From Streptomyces xiamenensis (GTDB lineage: Bacteria > Actinomycetota > Actinomycetes > Streptomycetales > Streptomycetaceae): a stretch of DNA of 64,000 nt. Numbering within the stretch: position 1 is the first letter of the stretch; each line of letters begins with the position of its first letter. Made by a program: the position numbers and the translations under genes. The notes beneath the pieces were generated by a model. The model was not told where the DNA came from. It was given only the letters and a program-made list of their open reading frames with translations, and searched no databases. This document shows positions 26,698 to 34,356 of this stretch, one piece after another. The stretch covers positions 3,968,001 to 4,032,000 of the forward strand of contig NZ_CP009922.3 of NCBI RefSeq assembly GCF_000993785.3, read 5' to 3'.

Positions 26698-27537
26698 TCA
26701 GCCGGTGACCGGCTTGGCGCCGGATGCCCGGGCCACCAGCTCCTCGTAGACCTCGGGGGCGGTGGTGTTCTCGCCGAGGCGGCACAGCTTGCGCTCGCCG
26801 TGGTAGTCGCTGGAGCCGGTGGGCAGCAGCCCCACGTCCGCCGCGAGGGAGCGCAGCGTCGCCCGGGTCGCCGCGTCGTGGTCCATGTGGTCCACCTCGA
26901 TGCCGTCCAGGCCGGCCGCCGCCAGCTCGGCGATCGCCCGGTGGGAGACCACCGCTCCGCGGTGCGCCGCCGCCGGGTGCGCGAAGACCGACACCCCGCC
27001 CGCCGCCTTGATCAGCCGGATCGCGGTGACCACGTCCAGTTCGTGCTTGCCGACGTGGGCCCGGCCGCCGTCGGCGATCCACTGCGGGGTGAACGCGTCC
27101 GAGACCGTGTCGATCACGCCCGCCTCCACCATCGCCGCCGCGATGTGCGGACGCCCCACGGCGCCGTGCGCCAGCTGCCGCACCCGCTCCCAGGTGATGT
27201 CCACCCCCAGCTCGCGCAGCCGGGCCACCATCGCCCGGGCGCGCGGCACCCGGTCGTCGCGCACCAGTTCGCGCTCGTGGGCCAGCTCGGGCTCGGCCGG
27301 GTCGTACAGATAGCCCAGCAGATGCAGGCTGACGTCCCCCAGCCGGCAGGAGAACTCGGTACCGCTCACCAGCGTCAGCCCGGCGGGCAGCGCGGCCAGC
27401 GCCTCGGCGTGGCCGCCCATCGTGTCGTGGTCGGTCAGCGCCACCACGTCGAGGCGGGCGGCGGCCGCCCGCATCAGCGCGGCGGGGGAGTCCGTGCCGT
27501 CGGAGGCGGTGGAATGCGTGTGCAGGTCGATGAGCAC
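26698..27537 (-). CDS. PHP-domain phosphoesterase (TrpH/YciV type)
   Basis: 279 aa. Metal-binding signatures of the PHP fold: DLHTHSTASDGT at residue 4, ALTDHDTMGGH, GTEFSC, FAHPAAAH and GSSDYHGE. Characterised members hydrolyse nucleoside 3',5'-bisphosphates or trim RNA 5' ends, so pAp removal or RNA processing is likely. Convergent with the alpha/beta hydrolase gene and predicted leaderless. Confidence 0.9.
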   Translation of the reverse strand: MLIDLHTHSTASDGTDSPAALMRAAAARLDVVALTDHDTMGGHAEALAALPAGLTLVSGTEFSCRLGDVSLHLLGYLYDPAEPELAHERELVRDDRVPRARAMVARLRELGVDITWERVRQLAHGAVGRPHIAAAMVEAGVIDTVSDAFTPQWIADGGRAHVGKHELDVVTAIRLIKAAGGVSVFAHPAAAHRGAVVSHRAIAELAAAGLDGIEVDHMDHDAATRATLRSLAADVGLLPTGSSDYHGERKLCRLGENTTAPEVYEELVARASGAKPVTG

Positions 27538-27543
27538 CCGTTC

Positions 27544-27549
27544 AGCCTA
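27544..27549 (-). promoter_or_regulatory. -10 box, leaderless promoter of the PHP gene
   Basis: TAGGCT (minus strand) ends 6 nt before the GTG at 27537; no ribosome site. Confidence 0.5.
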
Positions 27550-27550
27550 C

Positions 27551-28207
27551 TCACTGATCGGCCGAGGGCCGGGTCAGTATCCGCGGGGAGAGCGCCCCGC
27601 ACGGCAGCAGGTCGAACTCGGAGCCGGCGTCCCGCAGATCGGTGAGCAGCAGTTCGTCGTACATCAGCAGCCCCGACTGCTGCGGCCACACCACCGCCCA
27701 CAGCCAGATGCCCATCGCCTCACCGGCGAACACCGCCCGGTCCTCCGGGGCGTCCGCCACCTGCCACAGGGGGGTGGGCCGCCCGGCCGCCAGCATCTTG
27801 ACCTGCGGCTGGGTGTCCGTCTTCAGATGCGGCCCCGGATCGGGCCCCGGCACCCCCGCGTACCGGGCACCGAGCCCCACGCCCAGTTCCTCGGCGATCA
27901 GCAGCAGATCACTGGCGCCGCCCAGCGGCCCGGGGCCCGAGCAGGCCACGACGGAGGCGCGTCCCCCGCTGCGTTCGTCCCCGGCGGCGGCGACCCCCGT
28001 GAACAGCCAGCCCACCGGCAGCGGCCAGGGCATCCACACCGGGACCTCGGTACGCCCCACGACCACCGCGAGGGCATCCACGCTGGGCGGGATGATGGGC
28101 TGCAGCGGATAGACCGGGCCATGGGCGGAGCACTGCCAGGAGTCGGAGAAGAGCCCGGGTGCGCGTACCCGGCTCCCACACTTCGGGCAACTGAATTCGC
28201 CCCTCAT
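27551..28207 (-). CDS. DUF6758-type protein with N-terminal zinc ribbon
   Basis: 218 aa. The N-terminus is a zinc-ribbon (EFSCPKCGSRVRAPG ... WQCSAHG). The remainder is a conserved Streptomyces protein with Trp/Pro-rich stretches (PVWMPWPLPVGWLF, IWLWAVVWPQQ) and no enzyme motif I recognise. It was assigned to DUF6758 from memory of the family's look. The start at 28207 puts the CxxC at residues 7-10. It lies 44 bp downstream of the SUFU gene on the same strand, so the two may be co-transcribed. Confidence 0.75.
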   Translation of the reverse strand: MRGEFSCPKCGSRVRAPGLFSDSWQCSAHGPVYPLQPIIPPSVDALAVVVGRTEVPVWMPWPLPVGWLFTGVAAAGDERSGGRASVVACSGPGPLGGASDLLLIAEELGVGLGARYAGVPGPDPGPHLKTDTQPQVKMLAAGRPTPLWQVADAPEDRAVFAGEAMGIWLWAVVWPQQSGLLMYDELLLTDLRDAGSEFDLLPCGALSPRILTRPSADQ

Positions 28208-28250
28208 GCCACCCAACAGTCCCCGTGTCGCCCTCATCCGTCAAGGAGCG

Positions 28251-28835
28251 TCACCCGGACAGGGGTACGGCGCCACGGTCCGGGGCGCGCAGGTCGGTCC
28301 CGTGGGCCAGCCACGCCTCGCGCAGGGCCTGCGGGCCGCGGGCCCGCTGCCAGGCGGTTTCGGCGGGCGTCATGGGCAGCAGGGGGTAGAAGCGCACCGG
28401 GTCCCGCGGCTCGGGGAGCGTCAGGTCGGGGACCAGGCCGCCGGGCTCGGCGACCAGGACCGCCTGGAAGGGGGCGCCGGGCCACAGCGGCTCGCCCAGG
28501 TCGAGACAGGCGTCGGGGACCACCACCAGGCCCTCGACCTGCGGTGCGGCGGCCAGCACCGCCAGCGGGCGCAGCACCTGGTCGGTCGCGGGGTGACCGG
28601 CGTGCAGGGTGAGGACGAGTTCGGCGCGCGGGCCGCGCTCGGGGTCGGCGACGCTCGCGGTGGGGTCGGTCATCGCGGACGCCGACATGCCGAGCGTCGC
28701 GTACCGCACGAGGCCGCGTTCCCGGTCGGCGAAGCGCAGCACCTCGATGCGGTCCGCACCGAGGAAGGTCACGGCGGCGCGGGCGTCGACCTCGCCGAGG
28801 GCCGAGGTCAGCGCGGTCTCGGTCAGCTGGAGCAT
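28251..28835 (-). CDS. suppressor-of-fused (SUFU) domain protein, 194 aa
   Basis: Resembles bacterial SUFU-family proteins in size and in its strand pattern (AAVTFLGADRIEVLRFAD, VRYATLGMSASAM, ELVLTLHAG, FYPLLPMTPAETAWQRARG). In bacteria these occur as immunity proteins or as housekeeping genes; no toxin gene is adjacent. The ATG at 28835 is predicted leaderless, and its -10 box partly lies inside the terminal repeat of the MITE at 28845-29054, so the insertion shapes this promoter. Confidence 0.75.
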   Translation of the reverse strand: MLQLTETALTSALGEVDARAAVTFLGADRIEVLRFADRERGLVRYATLGMSASAMTDPTASVADPERGPRAELVLTLHAGHPATDQVLRPLAVLAAAPQVEGLVVVPDACLDLGEPLWPGAPFQAVLVAEPGGLVPDLTLPEPRDPVRFYPLLPMTPAETAWQRARGPQALREAWLAHGTDLRAPDRGAVPLSG

Positions 28836-28842
28836 GGGGGTG

Positions 28843-28848
28843 AGCCTA
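28843..28848 (-). promoter_or_regulatory. -10 box of the SUFU gene overlapping the MITE end
   Basis: TAGGCT on the minus strand, 7 nt before the ATG; TAGG is the MITE end, CT is flanking DNA. Confidence 0.5.
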
Positions 28849-29054
28849 GGGCCTGTCGTCAAAGTCCCGCCTGCCCCAGGGCGCTCCCCCAGCCTTCGGC
28901 CGGGAGGTGCCCCCAGGCACGGCACCTCGCTGCGTTGTCGCATCGCCCGAATAACCCGCTATGAGGGCGACCCTCCGCCTTGCGATGTACCGCACCAGAC
29001 ACCGCGGGGCCCGCCCTTCGGGCGGACGGCGCTACTTTGACGACAGGCCCTAGG
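28845..29054. mobile_element. 210-bp MITE with perfect 21-bp terminal inverted repeats
   Basis: 28845-28865 (CCTAGGGCCTGTCGTCAAAGT) is the exact reverse complement of 29034-29054 in its first 20 bases and also in the 21st. The interior has no gene but has short hairpins (CCGCCC-TTCG-GGGCGG type at ~29010). CTAG lies in both tips, the target preferred by IS630/Tc1-type transposases, so it may be mobilised by such an IS elsewhere. It supplies the stop codon of the EamA gene. Confidence 0.8.
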
Positions 29055-30021
29055 TGACCGGGGCGCGGCCGTTCTCGGCCCGGATGACCAGGGCCAGGCC
29101 GGCGAGGATCATCGCGAGCGCCGGGTAGGCGGCCGGTTCCGGGCGCTGGCTCAGCCAGACGGCGGCGATCAGCGCCGCGATCGGTGCCTCCAGCAGGATC
29201 GCGGTGGAGGTCACGGAGGGGCCCAGGCCGCGGACCACGCGGTTCATGAGGGAGTGACCGAGCAGTTGGGCGGTCGCGGTCAGCAGCAGCAGTTTCAGCC
29301 AGGTCTCGCCCGAGTACCCGCCGAGACCGGCGCCGGCGATCAGGCACACGGGCAGCAGCAGCGCGGCGGTGGTGGAGTAGCACAGGAAGGTGTACGTGGT
29401 GGTGCTGGTGGTACGGCGTACCTCCGCGCCGATCAGGACGTACACGGCTCCGGCCATGCCGCCGGCCAGGGCGAGGGCGTCGCCGGCCAGCGCGCGGGCG
29501 GAGATGGTCAGGTCCACGCCGGTCAGCAGCAGCGCGCCGGTGAAGGCGACGCACACGCCCAGCCACACCGCGGCCGGCGGGCGGTGGCCGCGCAGCCGCA
29601 GCAGCAGGATGGTCCAGATGGGGGTGGTGGTGACCAGCGCGACGGAGGAGGCGACCGAGGTCATTCCGAGGCTGGGCAGCCACAGGGCGAAGTGCGCGGC
29701 CAGGACGGCTCCGGCCAGGGCCGAGAGGACGAGGGTGCGGCTCCCCCAGGCGCGGCGCAGTTCGCGGCGGAGCGCGGGGCGCAGCAGAACGGCGGGGACG
29801 AGCGCGGCGGTGGCCAGGGCGTTGCGCCAGAAGGCGATGGCCAGGGCGGGGGCGGCGATGGCGGTGATCAGCGGGCCGGACAGGCCGATGCCGAGGACGG
29901 CGAGGACCAGCAGGGCGATGTCGAGGCGCGGAGCGGTGGCGAGGCCGGTGCCGCCGGGAACCGCCGGGACGGGGCGGGTGGGGGGAGCGCCGGCGGTGGC
30001 GCGCGTACCGGAGGCGGGCAT
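29050..30021 (-). CDS. EamA/DMT-family transporter
   Basis: 323-aa, ten-helix drug/metabolite transporter with two EamA repeats (first ~30-165, second ~180-310). Typical features are the end-of-helix motifs FWRNALATAALVPAVLL and the second-repeat LEAPIAALIAAVWL near the C-terminus. The substrate is unknown. The TAG stop is in the end of the MITE, so the insertion replaced the original C-terminus or just missed it. Predicted leaderless start at 30021. Confidence 0.88.
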   Translation of the reverse strand: MPASGTRATAGAPPTRPVPAVPGGTGLATAPRLDIALLVLAVLGIGLSGPLITAIAAPALAIAFWRNALATAALVPAVLLRPALRRELRRAWGSRTLVLSALAGAVLAAHFALWLPSLGMTSVASSVALVTTTPIWTILLLRLRGHRPPAAVWLGVCVAFTGALLLTGVDLTISARALAGDALALAGGMAGAVYVLIGAEVRRTTSTTTYTFLCYSTTAALLLPVCLIAGAGLGGYSGETWLKLLLLTATAQLLGHSLMNRVVRGLGPSVTSTAILLEAPIAALIAAVWLSQRPEPAAYPALAMILAGLALVIRAENGRAPVT

Positions 30022-30027
30022 TCCCCC

Positions 30028-30033
30028 ACTGTA
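30028..30033 (-). promoter_or_regulatory. -10 box, leaderless promoter of the EamA gene
   Basis: TACAGT (minus strand) ends 6 nt before the ATG at 30021. Confidence 0.5.
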
Positions 30034-30041
30034 AGTGCCGA

Positions 30042-30320
30042 CTAAAGCGTTGGTGCTGACGGTCCGGGGAGTGGACGGGTGCGCGGACGGGCCAGCAGGG
30101 AGACGAGAACGGCGGAGACGGTCGCCGCGCCGGCGAGCGTCGCCAGTGGGGCGCCGGGGCCCAGCACCGCGTGCACGATCCCCCAGCCCACCAGTCCCGC
30201 CACCGCGCCGGTGGCCAGGGTCAGCGCACGGTGCGGGAAGTCCGCGCGCGGGCGGCGGCCGGTGGCCGCTCCCGCGACCGCGAGCCCGACCATCATCGAC
30301 AGCAGTGTCAGCACGATCAC
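30042..30320 (-). CDS. small integral membrane protein, 92 aa
   Basis: Three hydrophobic segments (residues ~2-20, 31-52, 58-78) separated by Arg-rich loops; no known domain. GTG start with GGAGG at good spacing. Upstream of the EamA gene on the same strand but with an EamA promoter in between. Function unknown. Confidence 0.65.
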   Translation of the reverse strand: MIVLTLLSMMVGLAVAGAATGRRPRADFPHRALTLATGAVAGLVGWGIVHAVLGPGAPLATLAGAATVSAVLVSLLARPRTRPLPGPSAPTL

Positions 30321-30442
30321 ACCCGCCTCCTACCACCGGCGAGGAACGGCGAAACGGCGGCCCAGGAGTTCACCGGGCCGCCGTTTCCGCTGTTCAGCGT
30401 GCGTTCACCGCATGCTCACCGAGCGCGTGTGCCGGGGGAGCG

Positions 30443-30670
30443 TCACAGGGCTCCGAAGCCCACCCGGCGCACCGCCGGCTCGCCGATCTCCACGTACGCG
30501 ATCCGGTCGGCGGGGACCAGGATTTTGCGCCCGTGCTCATCGGTCAGGCTCAGGAGCTTGCTCTCGCCGGAGAGCGCCTCGGCAACCGCGGTCTCCACTT
30601 CCTTGGCAGACTGCCCGCTTTCGAGAGCGATCTCGCGCGGCGTGTGCTGAACGCCGATCTTGATCTCCAC
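30443..30670 (-). CDS. DUF3107 protein, 75 aa (Rv3208A/TB9.4-like)
   Basis: Complete member of the small actinobacterial DUF3107 family: MEIKIGVQHTPREIALESGQ at the start and an ILVPADRIAYVEIG strand near the end. In M. tuberculosis the homologue sits beside the TetR gene Rv3208, and the same pair is seen here. GGAGGGAC precedes the ATG. Function unknown. Confidence 0.92.
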   Translation of the reverse strand: MEIKIGVQHTPREIALESGQSAKEVETAVAEALSGESKLLSLTDEHGRKILVPADRIAYVEIGEPAVRRVGFGAL

Positions 30671-30793
30671 GGCTTGTCCCTCCGCTGGTCACTGACGTGC
30701 TGACGTGCGCGATGGCCCGCGCCGTGTACGTGGTACGTACCCTGCACAGGTTATCCGGGCGCTCTCGTGCCCGGTCCGCGGTGGGCCACGCCC

Positions 30794-31438
30794 TCAGCGA
30801 ACAGGGGCCGTGTCGCCCTGCATCGGGAAGCCCGCGATACCGCGCCAGGCCAGGGCGCCGATCAGCGACTTCGCCACCTCGCGCGGCACCGGCTGCCCGG
30901 AGCTGAGCCAGTGCCTGGCGGTGACCTGCGCCATCCCGCACAGGCTCACCGCCAGCAGCATGGACTCCTCCTCGGGCAGGTCGGTGTCCTCCGCGATCAC
31001 GGCGCCGACCAGCTTCGCGCAGTCGAGGGAGACCTGGTCCACCCGCTCGCGCACCTGCGGCTCGTTGGTGAGGTCCGACTCGAAGACCAGCCGGAACGCG
31101 CCGCCCTCGTGCTCGACGTAGTCGAAGTAGGCGTTCATGGTGGCGGCCACCCGCGCCTTGTTGTCGTGGGTGGAGGCCAGGGCCTGGCGTACCGAGCGCA
31201 GCAGCGCCTCGCAGTGCTGATCGAGGAGTGCCAGATACAGATCGAGCTTGCCCGGGAAGTGCTGGTACAGGACCGGCTTGCTCACGCCGGCGCGGTCGGC
31301 GATGTCGTCCATCGCCGCGGCGTGGTAACCCTGGGCGACGAACACCTCCTGGGCCGCGCCCAGCAACTGGTTGCGACGGGCCCTGCGCGGCAGGCGGGTG
31401 CCGCGGGGCCGAGCCTCTGTGTGCTCGATGGCGCTCAC
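30794..31438 (-). CDS. TetR family regulator (Rv3208-like)
   Basis: 214 aa. The DNA-binding domain lies at ~18-65 (AAAMDDIADRAGVSKPVLYQ and HFPGKLDLYLALLDQH), and the C-terminal TetR_C domain is of the type with LVFESDLTNEPQVRERVDQV. GTG start with GGGAGG upstream; a longer frame to 31552 has no ribosome site. The linkage to DUF3107 and DUF3152 genes is conserved across actinobacteria. Targets unknown; no clear palindrome was found at the start. Confidence 0.88.
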   Translation of the reverse strand: MSAIEHTEARPRGTRLPRRARRNQLLGAAQEVFVAQGYHAAAMDDIADRAGVSKPVLYQHFPGKLDLYLALLDQHCEALLRSVRQALASTHDNKARVAATMNAYFDYVEHEGGAFRLVFESDLTNEPQVRERVDQVSLDCAKLVGAVIAEDTDLPEEESMLLAVSLCGMAQVTARHWLSSGQPVPREVAKSLIGALAWRGIAGFPMQGDTAPVR

Positions 31439-31581
31439 GCCGCCTCCCGGTGAGTGGTCGATGTCGTCCCGTCCGATCGCGTCGACCGGGTCCGACTCGC
31501 CATCGTACGTTCGGGGCCAGGGCCGCCGCGTACTCTCAGCGCAGGATTTCACTGGGTGGACACCCGGTCCGTCCGACCCGG

Positions 31582-31845
31582 TCAGGACCGGTACTCCTCG
31601 TCACCAGGATCCACCACCCGCGCCTGCTCGGCCTCGTCGGCCGGGTCCACCTCGTCATGGTGACGCCCGGTGAGCGGGGAGTCACGGCGCTGCAGCAGTT
31701 CGAGGCGCTGTTCGACGGCGTCCGCCTCCGGGGCCTCGGGGTCCTCGGAACCGCGCCCGCGCCCGGAGGCCTCGTCCTCGTCCTGTTCCGCCTCCTGCGC
31801 GAGGAACTCGTCGAGCCCTTCGGGCTCCCGTGGATCAGCAGTCAT
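31582..31845 (-). CDS. acidic hypothetical protein, 87 aa
   Basis: Strongly acidic and probably disordered: about a third of residues are Asp or Glu (EEFLAQEAEQDEDEA-like composition). GGAGG precedes the ATG. No domain recognised; the composition and good ribosome site argue for a real gene. Divergent from the alpha/beta hydrolase gene at 31958. Confidence 0.65.
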   Translation of the reverse strand: MTADPREPEGLDEFLAQEAEQDEDEASGRGRGSEDPEAPEADAVEQRLELLQRRDSPLTGRHHDEVDPADEAEQARVVDPGDEEYRS

Positions 31846-31945
31846 GGCGCTCCACCTCCCGGAGGACCGGTTGGGTGTCTCCCAGCGTAGGAGCCGGACG
31901 CGGCGATGGCGAACGGGGCCCGCGAAGGTCCACGATGCGGACTCG

Positions 31946-31951
31946 TAATAT
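31946..31951 (+). promoter_or_regulatory. -10 box, leaderless promoter
   Basis: TAATAT, a near-consensus -10, ends 6 nt before the ATG at 31958; no ribosome site. Confidence 0.55.
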
Positions 31952-31957
31952 TGCGCC

Positions 31958-33013
31958 ATGCCATCCACCGAAGAGCCCCGGGCACGGAACACTTCGGACC
32001 CGTCGTCCCCGGCGGCGTCACCGTCCTCCCCCGCGCCCTGGCCGCCGGAGCGGGGCACCGATGTCTCCATGGAACTGCGCGACGGTGAGACCTCGGGGTT
32101 CCTCGAACTCCCGGCGCCCGGTCCCGGGCCGGTGGGCGGCATCACCCTGGCCCTGCGTGGCCGCGTACCGGAGCGGGAGGGGCTCGAACCCGCCTTCTTC
32201 GTCCACGGCCTGGGCGGCTCCTCGCGCAACTGGTCCGCGGTGATGGCCCGGGTCGGCGGCGATGTCGCCCCGCTGGCCGTCGACCTGCCGGGGCACGGCG
32301 CCTCACCGCCGCCCGCCGACGGCGACTACTCGCTGTACGCGCACACCCGGGCCGTCATCCGGGCGGTGGCGGCCGGCGGGCGCGGCCCGGTGCATCTGGT
32401 GGGCCAGTCCCTCGGTGGCGCGGTCGCCACCCGGGTCGCCGCGCTCCGCCCCGACCTGGTGCGGACGCTCACCCTCATCTCTCCCGCGCTGCCCGAAGTG
32501 CGGGTGCCGCGTACCGCGTTGCCCACCGCGCTGCTCGCCGCCCCCGGGGTGGCGCACTTGTTGCGCCGGCTGGCGCGCGATCTGCCGCCGGCGAACCGGG
32601 CCAGGGATGTCCTGGCGCTGACGTACGGCGATCCGCAGCGCATCGCCCCCGAGGAACTCGCCGCGGCGGCGGCCGAGTTCGAGCGGCGGCAGGCCCTGCC
32701 GTACTTCTGGGAGTCGCTCAGCCGCAGCGCGCGGGGCCTGGTCAACGCCTATACGCTGGGCGGGCAGCAGTCGCTGTGGAAGCAGGCGGAGCGGGTACTG
32801 GCGCCCACGCTGCTGGTCTACGGGGGGCGGGACAAGCTGGTGTCGGTACGCTCGGCGCGGCGTGCGGAGCAGACCTTCCCGGACGCCCGGTTCGTGCTGC
32901 TGCCGGAGGCAGGACACGTGGCCATGATGGAATTCCCGGACGTGGTGGCGGATGTCTTCCGGGAACTGCTGGCCGAAACCGGGACCACCGATCACGAAGA
33001 CGGCCACCACTGA
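31958..33013 (+). CDS. alpha/beta hydrolase, 351 aa
   Basis: After a disordered N-terminal ~35 residues come AFFVHGLGGSSRNW (oxyanion), GHGASPPP, the elbow GQSLGG (Ser ~153), VYGGRDKLV (acid) and EAGHVAMMEFP (His). Similar to the alpha/beta hydrolases next to DUF3152/MoeZ genes in actinobacteria. It ends 8 bp before the DUF3152 gene, so the two are likely co-transcribed. Substrate unknown. Confidence 0.88.
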   Translation: MPSTEEPRARNTSDPSSPAASPSSPAPWPPERGTDVSMELRDGETSGFLELPAPGPGPVGGITLALRGRVPEREGLEPAFFVHGLGGSSRNWSAVMARVGGDVAPLAVDLPGHGASPPPADGDYSLYAHTRAVIRAVAAGGRGPVHLVGQSLGGAVATRVAALRPDLVRTLTLISPALPEVRVPRTALPTALLAAPGVAHLLRRLARDLPPANRARDVLALTYGDPQRIAPEELAAAAAEFERRQALPYFWESLSRSARGLVNAYTLGGQQSLWKQAERVLAPTLLVYGGRDKLVSVRSARRAEQTFPDARFVLLPEAGHVAMMEFPDVVADVFRELLAETGTTDHEDGHH

Positions 33014-33021
33014 GGAGCCGC

Positions 33022-34194
33022 ATGAACCGCCATGACGCCGCAGGATCCGCGTCCCCGCACCGGGTGGGACGGGACGCGACCGGCGGCACGCCGCGGCAGG
33101 AGTACGTCGACGCCTTCAGCGACGAGCAGTACGGGCAGCCGCTGCCGGTCCCCGGGCCGCGCCGCGGTGAGCCGGAGGGCGGGGCCTCCACCGGGGCATC
33201 CACCGGGTCGGCGGACGCGCAGGAGCAGGCCGGCCGGGACCGGGAGGCAGGGACGGAGCCGGAGCCCGGGGCGGAGACCGGGGCCGGGGCCGGGCACCGT
33301 ACGCCGGAGCCGCGGCCGGGCCGCAGACGGCACCGCGCGGTCCGCGGGCGGGCGGCGCGGCGCGGCGGCTGGGGCCGTACGGTCACCGGGACCGCGGCCG
33401 CCGCGGTGGCGGTCGTGATGACGGTGGTCGTCGCCGGGGAGATGCACGGCGGGGTGTCGTCGGCGAACGGCGACGCGGCCGACCGGCGCCCGCATCTGGG
33501 ACAGCAGGACCTGTCGGGGGACGACGAGGGGGCGCGCTCGGTGCCGGAGGGCGAGGCCGGGGAGGCCCCCGAGCCGGATCCCGGGCCGACGTACGACGAA
33601 CTCATGGAGACCCGTTTCCCGCTCGACCCCGATCTGACGGGCGACGGTGAACTGGTGCCGGTCAGCGGCAGCGACCCGGCCGCCGATCCCGACGCGATGA
33701 CCGTGCTGCGCTACCGGGTGGACGTGGAGGCGGACATCGGGCTGGACCCCGAGCTGTTCGCGCAGGCGGTGCACCGCACCCTCAACGACCAGCGCAGCTG
33801 GGGCAACAACGGGGAGCGCTCCTTCGCCCGGGTCTCCTCGGGCGACCACGACTTCGTGATCACGCTCGCCTCGCCCGGCACCACCGCCGAGTGGTGCGAC
33901 AAGTCGGGGCTGGACATCCGGCAGACCAATGTCTCCTGCGACTCCGCCAGCACCGAGCGGGTGATGATCAACGCCTGGCGCTGGGCCCAGGGCGCCGAGA
34001 CCTACGGCGACGACATGCACGCGTACCGGCAGATGCTGATCAACCACGAGGTGGGGCACCGGATCGGCTACGGCCATGTGGGCTGTACCGCCGAGGGGGC
34101 GCCCGCCCCGGTGATGATGCAGCAGACGAAGTTCCTGACCTGGACGAACGGGCTGACCTGCCGGCCCAATCCGTGGCCGCACCCGGAAAACTGA
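33022..34194 (+). CDS. DUF3152 protein with metzincin-like zinc motif
   Basis: 390 aa. Residues 1-115 are disordered with Arg-rich patches; one transmembrane helix (~122-142, TVTGTAAAAVAVVMTVVVAG) puts the rest outside. The C-terminal DUF3152 domain (~225-388) contains NHEVGHRIGYGHVGC, an exact HExxHxxGxxH, followed by a methionine region (APVMMQQTK) where metzincins have their Met-turn. Four cysteines could form disulfides. GAGGAG upstream of the ATG. Homologue of Rv3207c. A secreted peptidase is inferred. Confidence 0.88.
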   Translation: MNRHDAAGSASPHRVGRDATGGTPRQEYVDAFSDEQYGQPLPVPGPRRGEPEGGASTGASTGSADAQEQAGRDREAGTEPEPGAETGAGAGHRTPEPRPGRRRHRAVRGRAARRGGWGRTVTGTAAAAVAVVMTVVVAGEMHGGVSSANGDAADRRPHLGQQDLSGDDEGARSVPEGEAGEAPEPDPGPTYDELMETRFPLDPDLTGDGELVPVSGSDPAADPDAMTVLRYRVDVEADIGLDPELFAQAVHRTLNDQRSWGNNGERSFARVSSGDHDFVITLASPGTTAEWCDKSGLDIRQTNVSCDSASTERVMINAWRWAQGAETYGDDMHAYRQMLINHEVGHRIGYGHVGCTAEGAPAPVMMQQTKFLTWTNGLTCRPNPWPHPEN

Positions 34195-34356
34195 CCCGGG
34201 CTCCGCGCCTTAACGACTGAACTCCATCCAAAGTCACGTTTCTTCACCCCTTCTGGTGGTGTGGCGGACAACCGTCCGTCGTGCCTGGCTCATCCGGACA
34301 TACCGTCTTCCCGCTGATGTCCAACCGAGTCCCAGGCATCCAGGGGAGGTGCGCCG

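Noticed and set aside
28251..28835. SUFU protein as the immunity gene of a polymorphic toxin system
   Set aside because: No toxin, secretion marker or related cassette in the neighbourhood.
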